Source: Actinomycetota bacterium
GTDB taxonomy: Bacteria; Actinomycetota; Actinomycetes; Streptosporangiales; Streptosporangiaceae
NCBI GenBank assembly: GCA_019240215.1
Contig: JAFAYQ010000063.1
Location: forward strand, 172,155 to 236,154
Direction: 5' to 3'
Length of the DNA: 64,000 bases
Shown piece by piece: positions 16,222-24,997 of the stretch. A model generated the notes under the pieces. That model was given only the letters and a program-made list of their open reading frames with translations, did not search any database and was not told where the DNA came from. Position numbers and translations under genes: made by a program. Position 1 is the first letter of the stretch; the number at the start of each line of letters is the position of its first letter.

Positions 16222-17282
16222 TGATTGACGAGATGGATCTGCTGAGCGGCCTGAAGACCGTCGACCCGGTCCGGCCGCCCGCCTACGACCAGGCCCGGGC
16301 CGTGCTCCGGGCGGCCATGGCAGTCGACGAAGGAGCACCGGAACCGGCCCCGGCCGCCCGCCGCCGGGCGCGCTGGGCCACCCGCCGCACGGTCGGCTTC
16401 GGCGCCGCCGCTCTGACCGCCGCGGCCGCCGCGGTGGCGCTGGTGGCCGCCTCGCTGCCGGCCCCCGGCCACCACCCGGCCGCGGCCGGCCACCCGGCCC
16501 CGAACACGGCCCCGGCGGCTGCCAACCCGGTCCTGACCCAGCTGGCCGCCACCATCACCGTCCCCCAGGTCACGCTGCCCGGCAACGCGACCCTGGAGAT
16601 CCGCAACCAGTCGCCCGCCAGCGCCACCCCCGGCGCCAACGGCTACGACCTGTACCTCGACAACGGCACCTACTACTGGGGGTACGACCAGAGCGACCTG
16701 CTGCAGGTGATCGCTTCGGGCCAGGACACCGGCCAGGGGGCGTTCAAGCGCTCGATCGCGGCCGCGCTGGTGGCGGCCAAGGGTGACGTCGCCACCGGGC
16801 GGGCCCAGATGTCGGTGGCCAACTTCATCCCCGGCAGCAAGCCGAACACGGTCCAGGCTCAGCAGGCCGAGATCGAGAAGCTCAAGGCCATCGACAAGCA
16901 GCGGCACGTGAAGTACACCCCGCCCAAGCCGCTGACGGCGGCCCAGAAGGCGGAGCAGACCGACAACCTGATCTGGATGAACTCCAACTACGCGCTGACC
17001 GCGGCGCCGGAGAACCCCAACGTCCGGGCGGGGGTGCTCCGCATCCTGGCGACGATGCCGCACGTCACCGTCACCCACACCACCACCGCCGGCCAGTCCA
17101 CGCTGACCCTGTCCGACAGCTGGCCGCTGCTCAGCGGGGACGACACCGAGTCGACGGTCATCAACGCCCGCACCGGGCTGCCGATCGCGACGTTCGACCG
17201 CGGCCCGGGTCAGCCGTCCGCTTCGACCTACTACCACGCCACCCGGGTCACGCTGGCGGAGGTCGAAGCCGGCAAGTTCTGA
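16221..17282 (+). CDS. CU044_5270-family protein, sigma-factor partner
   Basis: A 353-residue protein of the family regularly encoded directly after actinobacterial ECF sigma factors. Residues 1-60 are cytoplasmic and carry an acidic-to-basic switch ending RRRARWATRRTV. A single membrane segment follows (~66-90, alanine-rich). A long extracytoplasmic domain then includes GYDLYLDNGTYYWGYDQSDL and a C-terminal TESTVINARTGLPIATFDRG. It lacks the HxxxCxxC zinc motif of ZAS anti-sigma factors. GGAG sits ahead of the ATG, which overlaps the sigma stop. Role inferred: membrane sensor or anti-sigma for the adjacent factor. A perfect 13-bp hairpin ends the operon. Confidence 0.8.
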   Translation: MIDEMDLLSGLKTVDPVRPPAYDQARAVLRAAMAVDEGAPEPAPAARRRARWATRRTVGFGAAALTAAAAAVALVAASLPAPGHHPAAAGHPAPNTAPAAANPVLTQLAATITVPQVTLPGNATLEIRNQSPASATPGANGYDLYLDNGTYYWGYDQSDLLQVIASGQDTGQGAFKRSIAAALVAAKGDVATGRAQMSVANFIPGSKPNTVQAQQAEIEKLKAIDKQRHVKYTPPKPLTAAQKAEQTDNLIWMNSNYALTAAPENPNVRAGVLRILATMPHVTVTHTTTAGQSTLTLSDSWPLLSGDDTESTVINARTGLPIATFDRGPGQPSASTYYHATRVTLAEVEAGKF

Positions 17283-17300
17283 CCCTCCGCAAGATCCCGT

Positions 17301-17329
17301 ACGGGCTGCCCGGCCACCGGGCAGCCCGT
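17301..17329 (+). terminator. Hairpin terminator after the sigma operon
   Basis: ACGGGCTGCCCGG and CCGGGCAGCCCGT form a perfect 13-bp stem with a 3-base loop, 18 bp after the stop. A short T-rich stretch follows. Confidence 0.75.
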
Positions 17330-17440
17330 GGGTGTTTCCAGTGATTCTCACCGGTCCGCCCCCGGGCCCGGCGCGTCACCATGAAGGCGTGCACATCCGG
17401 CATCCGGCTCCTGGCCGCCCGCACCTCCTGAGGTGAACCC

Positions 17441-18613
17441 ATGACCGATATCCGCCCTTTCAAAACGGAATTTCCGGACCAGGCGCTCGCCGACCTCCGG
17501 CGGCGTATCGGGCCGGCCCGCTGGCCGTCGCGGGAGCTGGTGACCGACCGGTCGCAGGGCGTCCAGCTGGCCACGATCCAGGAGCTGGCCCGCTACTGGG
17601 CGGACGGCTACGACTGGCGCCGGTGCGAGGCCGAGCTGAACGCGCTACCCCAGTTCACGGCCGAGATCGACGGCCTCAGCATCCACTTCATCCACGCCCG
17701 GTCGCGCCATCCGGACGCGTTGCCGCTGATCATCACCCACGGCTGGCCCGGTTCGGTGATCGAGCTGCTCGGCGTGGTCGGCCCGCTCACCGATCCGGTC
17801 GCCCACGGCGGGACCGCCGCCGACGCCTTCGACCTGGTGCTGCCGTCGCTGCCCGGTTACGGCTTCTCGGACGAGCCGGCCGAGACCGGCTGGGACGCGG
17901 GCCGGATCGCGGGCGCCTGGGCGGAGCTGATGCGCCGCCTCGGCTACTCCCGCTACGTGGCCCAGGGCGGCGACCAGGGGGCCGGCGTCACCGACGCGAT
18001 GGGCCGCCAGGCCCCGGCCGAACTGGCCGGGATCCACCTGAACTTCCTGCGGTCGGCGCTGGCCGGTAGCCCGCCCGCCGCCACCTCGGCCGAGGAGCGG
18101 GCGGCCCTGGAGGCGGTCACCGCGTTCCGGACCGGTGGCTTCGGCTACTTCCTGGAGCAGGCCACCCGGCCCCAGACGATCGGTTACGCGCTGCTCGATT
18201 CGCCGGTGGCGCTGGCCGCCTGGATGCTCGACCACGACACCGACAGCTACTACAAGATCTCCCGCGCGTTCACCGGCGGCCCGCCGGCCGGCGGCCTGAC
18301 CCGCGACCACATCCTCGACAACGTCACGTTGTACTGGCTGACCGGTACCGGGGCCTCGGCCGCCCGCTCCTACTGGGAAGGCGGGCACCCGCAGCCGCGG
18401 CCGGCCGGGCAGGCCCCGGCCGAGGTCAAGGTCCCGGTCGGCTTCACCACGTTCCCCGATGAGATCTTCCGGGCCCCGCGCAGCTGGGTCGAGCAGACCT
18501 ACCCCAGCCTCAGCTACTTCCACCAGGCCGCCCGGGGCGGCCACTTCGCCGCCTGGGAAGAGCCCGACCTGTTCGCCGCCGAGATGCGGGCGGCCTTCCA
18601 GCCGCTGCGCTGA
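17441..18613 (+). CDS. Epoxide hydrolase, EHN-type alpha/beta hydrolase
   Basis: A 390-residue microsomal-type epoxide hydrolase. The EHN domain at the N terminus includes DLRRRIGPARWPSREL and GYDWRRCEAELNALPQF. The oxyanion HGWPGS motif is in LIITHGWPGSVIEL. The nucleophile is the first Asp after the glycines in VAQGGDQGAG, and the catalytic His is in GGHFAAWEEPDLF. GAGGTGA sits upstream of the ATG. Family members hydrolyse epoxides on small or terpenoid substrates. A decayed homologous C terminus lies immediately downstream, which suggests a former tandem pair. Confidence 0.92.
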   Translation: MTDIRPFKTEFPDQALADLRRRIGPARWPSRELVTDRSQGVQLATIQELARYWADGYDWRRCEAELNALPQFTAEIDGLSIHFIHARSRHPDALPLIITHGWPGSVIELLGVVGPLTDPVAHGGTAADAFDLVLPSLPGYGFSDEPAETGWDAGRIAGAWAELMRRLGYSRYVAQGGDQGAGVTDAMGRQAPAELAGIHLNFLRSALAGSPPAATSAEERAALEAVTAFRTGGFGYFLEQATRPQTIGYALLDSPVALAAWMLDHDTDSYYKISRAFTGGPPAGGLTRDHILDNVTLYWLTGTGASAARSYWEGGHPQPRPAGQAPAEVKVPVGFTTFPDEIFRAPRSWVEQTYPSLSYFHQAARGGHFAAWEEPDLFAAEMRAAFQPLR

Positions 18614-18660
18614 CGAGCTGACCGTCCGGTACGGCCAGCGGCGAGCGTACTCCAGCTTGC

Positions 18661-18874
18661 AAGCTCAGCCTGGACAACGGCGTCGACGTGCCGGTGCCGG
18701 CCGCGGTCAGCGCGTTCCCCGGCGAGGGCTACCAAGCCCCCGCAGCTGGACCGAACACGCCTACCACGATCAGATCTACTACAACCGGCCACCCCAGGGC
18801 GGCCACTTCGCCGCCTGGGAACAACCCCTATCTTCGCCGACGAGGTCCGCACCGGCCTCCGGCCGATCCGGTGA
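18661..18874 (+). pseudogene. Decayed C-terminal fragment of an epoxide hydrolase
   Basis: Reading across at least two frames gives VPVPAAVSAFPGEGYQAP, RSWTEHAYHDQIYYNRP, QGGHFAAWEQP and FADEVRTGLRPIR. These match, segment by segment, the end of the intact gene just upstream (VPVGFTTFP, APRSWVEQTYPS, RGGHFAAWEEP). Frameshifts fall near 18741 and 18832. The N-terminal three quarters are missing. Identity to its neighbour is only moderate, so this is a diverged paralogue or an independent acquisition rather than a fresh duplication. Confidence 0.75.
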
Positions 18875-18887
18875 TCCCGGCCTGACC

Positions 18888-18925
18888 CTTCTGACCCGCA
18901 GCCGCGATCGGCTGCGGGTCAGAAG
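18888..18925. terminator. Strong bidirectional hairpin
   Basis: Two perfect 17-bp arms (18888-18904 and 18909-18925) flank the loop CGAT. It overlaps the last codons of the minus-strand Q/Y-rich gene and would also stop plus-strand transcription from the epoxide hydrolase side. Confidence 0.7.
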
Positions 18926-19332
18926 ATCTTGTTGATGATGTCGTCGCCGATGCCGAAACCGGCGCCCTGCACGATCGCCCGGCCGAAGCCGCCGCCCAGG
19001 AACGACTGCAGCATGCCGCCTCCCTGCTGGTACTGGGGCTGCTGCTGGTACTGAGGCTGCTGATACTGCTGCTGGTACTGGGGCGGGACCGTGCCCTGGA
19101 CGTGGTTGTCCACCATCGAGTGAATGGACTGCAGCAGCAGTGACACCTGCCCCTGCTCCTGCTGCACCCCCAGCGTTATCTCTTTCAGGTCGAGCAGCCA
19201 CTCGCGGGCATTCTGGTCCCCGGCGGCCGCCGCGGTCTGCAGTTTTCCTGCCAGCGTCTGGATCAGGGCGGCGGTCTGCTGGGCCTGCTGCTGCAGCTGG
19301 GCGTAATTCTGGTCTACGGTCTCGGGATCCAC
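18919..19332 (-). CDS. Q/Y-rich small protein of unknown function
   Basis: A 137-residue protein with three parts. Residues 1-75 are predicted coiled coil (NYAQLQQQAQQTAALIQ, LQTAAAAGDQNAREWLLDL). Residues ~83-105 are a low-complexity PQYQQQ repeat made only of Pro, Gln and Tyr. The C terminus is glycine-rich and ends GFGIGDDIINKIF, a pattern also seen in the tails of DUF2076-like proteins. No signal peptide or membrane helix is present. The start is GTG with GGAGGA just upstream. The Q/Y repeat resembles segments that drive self-assembly; that is an inference. Function is unknown. Confidence 0.7.
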   Translation of the reverse strand: MDPETVDQNYAQLQQQAQQTAALIQTLAGKLQTAAAAGDQNAREWLLDLKEITLGVQQEQGQVSLLLQSIHSMVDNHVQGTVPPQYQQQYQQPQYQQQPQYQQGGGMLQSFLGGGFGRAIVQGAGFGIGDDIINKIF

Positions 19333-19420
19333 AGATCCTCCATCCGGCGCAACCTGACATCGCGGGCGAAACCGATAGTAGCGGCCGGGCCGTGGGCGCC
19401 GCAGGCTCAGGGCCGGGAGT

Positions 19421-19459
19421 AAAAAGGTGGCGCCCGGGACTCGCGGTCCCGGGCGCCAC
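19421..19459 (-). terminator. Rho-independent terminator of the secreted duplicated protein
   Basis: A perfect 14-bp stem (19427-19440 with 19446-19459) and 5-base loop is followed on the minus strand by TTTTT. It lies 36 bp after the stop of the gene at 19495. Confidence 0.85.
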
Positions 19460-19494
19460 GGCCCGGTAATTCCGGGCGGTCAGCCCGGGTCAAT

Positions 19495-20487
19495 TCACCA
19501 GCCCGCAACCGGGTCAGCGTTCAGGTAAAGCTGGTTTCCGCTGACCGCGCAGCGCATGTGGTGCAGATACTTGGGGTCGCCGCACGATGCCCGGTAGCCC
19601 AAAGTGGCCGAGCCGCCGTATTCCACGTTGGCCGAAGAATCAAAGGATGCGCCGTCCGCGGCACGGCCTTTGACGCTGATCCGGAATTGGCTGTAGCTGC
19701 TCTCGAACGCGCAGCTGCCCGAGCTCTTGGCGTCGAAGCCCAGGACCTGGACGATCAGGCCGCCCGCGGCGGTGAACGAGGTGGTGGTCTCGTCATTGGT
19801 GCAGTTGCTGGTGCCGGCCCCGCCGCCCTGAATGGACACCCGCGGCCCCGCCCCGACCCCGCTCAGGTTCATGATCGTGGACCGGGTGGAGGTGAGGGCC
19901 GGGGATCCCGGAGCCCGCACCTCGGTCGGGAACGCGCGCAGCTCCAGGCTGCGCGGGCTGGTCTCCCGGCAGCTCATCCGGCGGTCATGGCCAGCCTCGC
20001 AGGTCGAGATGTAGGGCTGGCGCGCGGCCTGCTGGCCGAACAGGACCCGGGTGGTGGAGTCGTACGGGATGCCGCTGGTGTTCTTACCGGTGACCGAGAC
20101 GGTGAAGTAGCTGAAGCTCTTCTCGAACGCGCAGCTCCCCGAGCTCTTGGCGTCGAAGGAGATGGTCTCCTGGACCGGACCCGACCCGGTGGTGACGGTC
20201 TTGCTGGTCTCGTCGTTGGTGCAGTTGCTGGTGCCGGCGCCGCCGCCCTGGATCCGGACGGTGACGCCGGCCCCGACGCTGTCCAGCGTCAGCTGTGCGC
20301 TCTCGTGGCCCTTGAGCAGCCCGCCCGGCCGGGGGGCGGCCGCGACCTGCCCGGCCCGGGCCGCGGTGACCGAGGTGACGGCGGACGCCGACGCGGGCGC
20401 CAGCGCCAGGGCGGCGGTGGCCGCCACCGGTAGCGCGGCGGCCGCGACCGGCACCACGACACGGCCGACAGATGATTTTATGCGCAT
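19495..20487 (-). CDS. Secreted protein with two tandem homologous domains
   Basis: A 330-residue exported protein with a Sec signal peptide (RIKSS, hydrophobic core, cleavage near ASASA). The mature part holds two copies of a ~120-residue unit. Each begins near VGAG-x-VxIQGGGAGTSN followed by CTNDET, continues FDAKSSGSCAFE, then S-F/Y-x-x-F-x-x-SVxG, a D-S-T/S strand, and ends with a Cys-rich YISTCEAG or YRASCGDP and MxC. The four cysteines per unit suggest disulfides. No enzyme motif is visible. A strong terminator follows and an AT-rich leader precedes it, so it is a monocistronic, probably highly expressed secreted protein. I do not recognise the family. Confidence 0.8.
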   Translation of the reverse strand: MRIKSSVGRVVVPVAAAALPVAATAALALAPASASAVTSVTAARAGQVAAAPRPGGLLKGHESAQLTLDSVGAGVTVRIQGGGAGTSNCTNDETSKTVTTGSGPVQETISFDAKSSGSCAFEKSFSYFTVSVTGKNTSGIPYDSTTRVLFGQQAARQPYISTCEAGHDRRMSCRETSPRSLELRAFPTEVRAPGSPALTSTRSTIMNLSGVGAGPRVSIQGGGAGTSNCTNDETTTSFTAAGGLIVQVLGFDAKSSGSCAFESSYSQFRISVKGRAADGASFDSSANVEYGGSATLGYRASCGDPKYLHHMRCAVSGNQLYLNADPVAGW

Positions 20488-20701
20488 GCCCAGAAAGCCC
20501 CTTCAGTAGCAGGCGGGAAGATTCCAATTCCCTGAATTCGGCGGGATTGACGTGGCCGATCATTTTCATTCCTGTGCCGCGCGCCGGCTCTGGCCATGAT
20601 GTAACAGGCGACCTGAATAAACAAGAAGGGTGGCCGAATTAATATACTTGATACCCAATCAACCTTTCTATTACCATTCAAATAAAATGCGATAATAAAA
20701 A
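20488..20701. other. AT-rich intergenic region
   Basis: No gene is seen here. This is the most AT-rich stretch of the window, especially 20600-20700, and should hold the promoter of the secreted duplicated protein. Part of it is the tail beyond the phospholipase terminator. No convincing -35/-10 pair could be fixed by eye. Confidence 0.5.
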
Positions 20702-20724
20702 GGGCCCGGGAATGGCCCGGGCCC
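20694..20724 (-). terminator. Rho-independent terminator of the phospholipase gene
   Basis: Arms GGGCCCGGG (20702-20710) and CCCGGGCCC (20716-20724) enclose five bases. On the minus strand a TTTTTATT tail follows. It lies 100 bp beyond the phospholipase stop. Confidence 0.8.
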
Positions 20725-20824
20725 GGCGGCCGTCGTGGTTCGTGCTTGTGGTGGTGGTGTCCCGGCGCGAGCGGGCCGGTGGTGGATCCCGGCCCGCTCG
20801 CTCCCGTCACATCGTTCCCAGGCG

Positions 20825-22897
20825 TCAGGCGAGGCGGCCCGCGTAGCGGCGGCGGAAGCCGTCACTGGTGCTGGCGGTGATCACCACGTCGTAGTAGCCG
20901 TCCTGGTTGACCGGCCAGTCGACGGTCTTGGCGCCGCCCGCGGGGACCGTGACCTTCTTGCTGCCCCCCTCGTAGTCGTGGGCGGCCAGCGTGTAGGTGA
21001 CCGACTGGCTGCCCTGGCTGAGCAGGGTGACCGCCACCTTCCGGGCCCGCAGCACGGTGCTGACCGCGGGGATCTGGCCGGTCTTCTGGGCGGCCGGCGC
21101 GACCGTGCCCGCGAAGCTGGTCAGGAACCCGTCGGCGCCGTAGACCGAGAACGCGTACTTGCCCGCGGTCGCGGCCGCGTCCCAGGTGTAGGAGCCGGTC
21201 TGGTGCGGGAGCACCGTGACCGGGGTGGGCGCGAACGTCAGCAGCGCGTCCGGGTAGACGGCGTAGGAGGCGCCGACCGTGCCGGTGTTGGTCAGCGCGG
21301 CGGTGACCTGGAGGGTGGTCCGGTTGACGGTCACGTCCGCGTGCAGCTGCAGGTTGCTCGGCCGGTGCGGCCGGGTGCCGGGCTCCTGGCTGGGCATCTT
21401 CTGGGCGCCCTCGGCCGGCGGGGTGGTCGAGCCGCCGGTCAGCTGGGTCAGCGCCCAGGTCTGGTCGAGGGTGGGGATGCCCTTGGGGATCGAGAAGTCC
21501 GGGTGCTTGAAGTCGAACGCGGTGGTCAGGTCGCCGGTGATCGATTTGCGCCAGGCGGTGACGTTGGCCGGCTGCACCCCGGTCCAGGTGGCCAGGAACT
21601 GCAGCATCGAGGTGTGGTTGTAGACGTTGGAGTCCACGTAGCCGCCCCGCGTCCACGGCGAGGCGATGATCATCGGCACCCGGGTCCCGGGGCCGATCGG
21701 CAGCCCGTCGATGTACTCGTTGGTGACGCTCGGCTCGGCGAACGGCGGCAGCTGGTGGTCGAAGAACCCGTCGTGCTCGTCGTAGGTGATGAACAGCGCG
21801 GTCGTCTTCCACAGCTCCGGGTTTGCCAGCAGGGTCTGCAGCACGGTGTTGGTGTAGTGGGCGCCGTAGTCGGGGGTGTAGGACGGGTGCTCGCAGTAGC
21901 CGGCCGGGGCGACGATCCACGACACCTGGGGCAGCTTGTTGTTCTTGACGTCGCTGATGAACGAGGACAGCACGTAGGCGGCGTGGGTCTTGCTCATCGG
22001 CGGGGCGCCCGCCTCGCTCTTCCACGGGGTGACCGCGCCCCGGGTGGCCAGCACCCCGGTGCCGCCGTTGGTGCTGTTGGTGGTGTTGTACTGCTGGTAG
22101 AACCACAGCGGGTTGTCGCCGTAGTCGCCCAGGAAGTACTCGGGGTTGTCGCCGCTGTCGCCGACCTGGTCGTTGGTGTACACCTGCCAGCTGACCCCGG
22201 CCTTCTGCAGCAGCTCGGGGTAGGTGGTGACCTCGGCGGTCCCGGCGTCCGGCCCGAAGTCGACCTTGTAGTCGTCCGGGTTGCTGGTCCAGCCGCTCGA
22301 CGTGCCGGTCCAGAAGTACATCCGGTTGGGGCTGGTGGGGCCCATGATGCCCTGGTGGTAACCGTCGCAGATGGTGAAGGCGTCGGCCACCGCGTACTGG
22401 AACGGGATCTCGTCGCGGGTGAAGTAGCCCATCGTCTCTTCGGTCTTGGCCGCGACCCAGTTGTTCCACAGGCCGCCGTTGCGGGCCTCGTGGTCACCGG
22501 CCCAGGAGTGGTCGAGGTCGCCGTCGGTCTGGTCGGTCAGGTTGTACGGCAGCAGATAACCCAGGTCGGTGCGGGCCGGGTCGGGCTGCTGGAAGATCGT
22601 GTGCCCGTTCGCGTAGGTGAGGATCTGCTTGTCGTTGAAGCCCCGGACCCCGCGCAGCGTGCCGAAGTAGTGGTCGAAGGAGCGATTCTCCTGCATCAGG
22701 ATGACGACGTGCTTGATGTCGGCGATGCTCCCGCTCCAGCCCGCGGGCAGCGCCCGGGCCGAGCTGCTCTTGACCGCGGCCGACGCGGCCCCGCTGCTGA
22801 CCCCGGTCGCGGCCGCGGCGGCGGCGCCGAGCCCGGTGACTTGCAGAAAGCGGCGCCGGCTGACCCCTGAGTCCTGCGGCCCGTCCGAACTGGTCAT
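20825..22897 (-). CDS. Tat-exported phosphocholine-type phospholipase C
   Basis: A 690-residue member of the non-haemolytic phospholipase C/acid phosphatase family. The Tat signal VSRRRFLQVTG at ~11-20 precedes an alanine-rich hydrophobic stretch. The catalytic domain begins IKHVVILMQENRSFDHYFGT, with the metal-ligand Glu-Asn pair. MGPTSPNRMYFWTG, VFITYDEHDGFFDHQLPP-like and GPGTRVPMIIASPWTRGG regions follow. Two C-terminal DUF756-like beta domains cover ~480-690. ATG at 22897 is chosen because GGGAG sits five bases upstream and it places the twin arginines near the N terminus. Likely role: extracellular lipid breakdown and phosphate supply. Confidence 0.93.
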   Translation of the reverse strand: MTSSDGPQDSGVSRRRFLQVTGLGAAAAAATGVSSGAASAAVKSSSARALPAGWSGSIADIKHVVILMQENRSFDHYFGTLRGVRGFNDKQILTYANGHTIFQQPDPARTDLGYLLPYNLTDQTDGDLDHSWAGDHEARNGGLWNNWVAAKTEETMGYFTRDEIPFQYAVADAFTICDGYHQGIMGPTSPNRMYFWTGTSSGWTSNPDDYKVDFGPDAGTAEVTTYPELLQKAGVSWQVYTNDQVGDSGDNPEYFLGDYGDNPLWFYQQYNTTNSTNGGTGVLATRGAVTPWKSEAGAPPMSKTHAAYVLSSFISDVKNNKLPQVSWIVAPAGYCEHPSYTPDYGAHYTNTVLQTLLANPELWKTTALFITYDEHDGFFDHQLPPFAEPSVTNEYIDGLPIGPGTRVPMIIASPWTRGGYVDSNVYNHTSMLQFLATWTGVQPANVTAWRKSITGDLTTAFDFKHPDFSIPKGIPTLDQTWALTQLTGGSTTPPAEGAQKMPSQEPGTRPHRPSNLQLHADVTVNRTTLQVTAALTNTGTVGASYAVYPDALLTFAPTPVTVLPHQTGSYTWDAAATAGKYAFSVYGADGFLTSFAGTVAPAAQKTGQIPAVSTVLRARKVAVTLLSQGSQSVTYTLAAHDYEGGSKKVTVPAGGAKTVDWPVNQDGYYDVVITASTSDGFRRRYAGRLA

Positions 22898-23207
22898 GGT
22901 GGCTCCCACCCTCTTGACGGTAAATGGGCGTACTTGTGCTGACAAGGTGGCCGTGTCAGGCAAGTGCCCAGTCTGGGCGGAGTAGGCCGCGCGAAAGTGA
23001 ACACCCCGTGTCAGTTTCCGGACGGCTGAATCAACACGTCGAGGTCAGCGCCGACGGCCGGGCTGCGCCAGGAACTGCTGGGCGACCGGCAGCCGTCGAT
23101 GAACGTGATCGTGACCCGGGCGCAGACTAGGGACAGTGACGGGTGTGCCGGGCAGGCCCGGCTGGCAGCGTTGAGCGTCAGAGCTGACCGGCCGGGAGGA
23201 GCAGGCG
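22898..23207. other. Divergent promoter region, no gene
   Basis: About 310 bp separate the divergent phospholipase and pyruvate oxidase genes. Short frames exist on both strands but none has a supported start or recognisable product. It should contain both promoters; I could not assign their elements. Confidence 0.5.
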
Positions 23208-24944
23208 ATGGCGATCACGGTGGCCGACGTCATGGTGTCGACGCTGAAAACCTCGGGCGTGCAGCGGGTGTACGGGCTGCCCGGTGACTCACTGAACGGG
23301 TTCACCGACGCCATCCGCCGGGACGGCGACCTGGCCTGGGAGCACGTCCGGCACGAGGAGGGGGCCGCGTTCGCGGCCGCCGCCGAGGCGGCCCTGACCG
23401 GGGAGCTGGCGGTCTGCGCGGCCAGCTGCGGGCCCGGCAACCTGCACCTGATCAACGGCCTGTTCGACGCCAACCGGAGCGGGGTCCCGGTGCTGGCGGT
23501 GGCCGCCCACATCCCCCGGGTGGAGATCGGCGGCGGGTACTTCCAGGAGACCCACCCGGAGAACCTGTTCCGCGAGTGCAGCGTCTACTGCGAGCTGGTC
23601 AGCGTGCCCGAGCAGCTGCCCCGCATCCTGGTCGCGGCGATGCGGGCGGCCCTGCACCGGGGCGGCGTGGCCGTGGTGGTGGTCCCGGGCGAGGTGTTCC
23701 TGGCCGACGCGCCCGCCGGGGCGCTGCCGCCGCCGGTCCGCCGGGTGCCGCCGGTGCTGCGGCCCGACGACGCGTCACTGGCGGCCGCGGCCGGGGTGCT
23801 GAACGCCGCCCAGCGGGTCACGATCCTGGCCGGCGCGGGCTGCGGGGGCGCCCACGACCAGCTGGTCGCGCTGGCGGGCGCCCTGCAGGCACCGGTCGTG
23901 CACGCGTTCCGGGGCAAGGAGTTCGCCGAGTACGACAACCCCTACGACGTGGGCATGACCGGGCTGATCGGGTTCACCTCGGGCTACCGGGCCATGGAGC
24001 ACTGCGACGCGCTGCTCATGCTGGGCACCGACTTCCCCTACCGGGACTTTTTCCCCGAGGACGTGCCGGTGATCCAGGTCGACGTGCGCGGCGAGCACAT
24101 CGGCCGCCGGGTGGCGGTCCAGGTGCCGCTGGTGGGCACGGTCAAGGACACCGCCGACAGTCTGCTGCCGCTCGTCGAGGCCAAGCGCGACCACGCCCAC
24201 CTGGACCGGATGACCGCGCACTACCGGCGGGCCCGGCACCGGCTGGACAAGCTGGCCGAGCAGGGGCGCCACCAGACGCCGATCCACCCGCAGGTCGTGG
24301 CGGCCACCGTCGACCGGCTGGCGGCCGACGATGCGATCTTCACCTTCGACGTCGGTACCCCGAGCATCTGGTCGGCCCGCTACCTGCACATGAACGGCTC
24401 CCGGCGGCTGATCGGCTCGTTCAGCCACGGGTCGATGGCCAACGCGCTCCCGCACGCGATCGGCGCCCAGGCCAGCCACCCCGGCCGCCAGGTGGTGGCG
24501 CTGTGCGGCGACGGCGGCCTCGGGATGCTGCTGGGCGAGCTGATCACGCTGCGCCAGGCCCACCTGCCGGTCAAGATCGTGGTGTTCGCCAACGGCGCGC
24601 TGTCGTTCGTGGAGCTGGAGATGAAGGCGGCCGGCATCCCCACCTACGGCACCGACCTCGACAACCCCGACTTCGCCGGGATCGCCCGGGCCACCGGCCT
24701 GCTCGGCCTCCAGGTGACCAAGGCGGGCGACCTCGAAGGGGCGCTGCAGGAGGCGTTCGCGCACGACGGGCCGGCCCTGGTCGAGGTGCACACCGCCCGC
24801 CAGGAGCTGTCGTTGCCGCCGCACCTCAGCTACCAGCAGGTCGAGGGGTTCAGCCTGTGGGCCACCCGCACGGTGCTGTCCGGCGGCGGCGACGAGCTGG
24901 TCGAGGTGACGCGCACGAACCTGCGCGAGCTGGAGGCCGAATAA
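23208..24944 (+). CDS. poxB: Pyruvate oxidase/dehydrogenase (quinone), PoxB-like
   Basis: A 578-residue ThDP- and FAD-dependent enzyme. The N-terminal Pyr domain includes VYGLPGDSLNGFTDAIRR and the catalytic Glu in VRHEEGAAFAA. A central FAD/Rossmann domain covers ~185-330. The C-terminal PP domain has the ThDP motif LCGDGGLGMLLGELITL with the closing FANGALSF. Length and order match PoxB, which converts pyruvate to acetate and CO2 and passes electrons to the quinone pool. Acetolactate synthase is less likely, since TPSIWSARYLHMNG and the long C terminus fit PoxB. GGAGGAG lies six bases upstream. A bidirectional terminator separates it from the convergent amidohydrolase. Confidence 0.88.
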   Translation: MAITVADVMVSTLKTSGVQRVYGLPGDSLNGFTDAIRRDGDLAWEHVRHEEGAAFAAAAEAALTGELAVCAASCGPGNLHLINGLFDANRSGVPVLAVAAHIPRVEIGGGYFQETHPENLFRECSVYCELVSVPEQLPRILVAAMRAALHRGGVAVVVVPGEVFLADAPAGALPPPVRRVPPVLRPDDASLAAAAGVLNAAQRVTILAGAGCGGAHDQLVALAGALQAPVVHAFRGKEFAEYDNPYDVGMTGLIGFTSGYRAMEHCDALLMLGTDFPYRDFFPEDVPVIQVDVRGEHIGRRVAVQVPLVGTVKDTADSLLPLVEAKRDHAHLDRMTAHYRRARHRLDKLAEQGRHQTPIHPQVVAATVDRLAADDAIFTFDVGTPSIWSARYLHMNGSRRLIGSFSHGSMANALPHAIGAQASHPGRQVVALCGDGGLGMLLGELITLRQAHLPVKIVVFANGALSFVELEMKAAGIPTYGTDLDNPDFAGIARATGLLGLQVTKAGDLEGALQEAFAHDGPALVEVHTARQELSLPPHLSYQQVEGFSLWATRTVLSGGGDELVEVTRTNLRELEAE

Positions 24945-24965
24945 CCGCGTGGCCCCGTCACGCTG

Positions 24966-24997
24966 GACCCTTTTAAATATTGATTTTCAAAAGGGTC
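24966..24997. terminator. Bidirectional terminator
   Basis: GACCCTTTT (24966-24974) and AAAAGGGTC (24989-24997) form a perfect 9-bp stem with an AT-rich 14-base loop, giving T-tracts in both directions. It lies between the convergent poxB and amidohydrolase genes. Confidence 0.65.

Noticed and set aside
22898..23207. Short gene between phospholipase C and pyruvate oxidase
   Set aside because: Frames on both strands lack a supported start, RBS or recognisable product.
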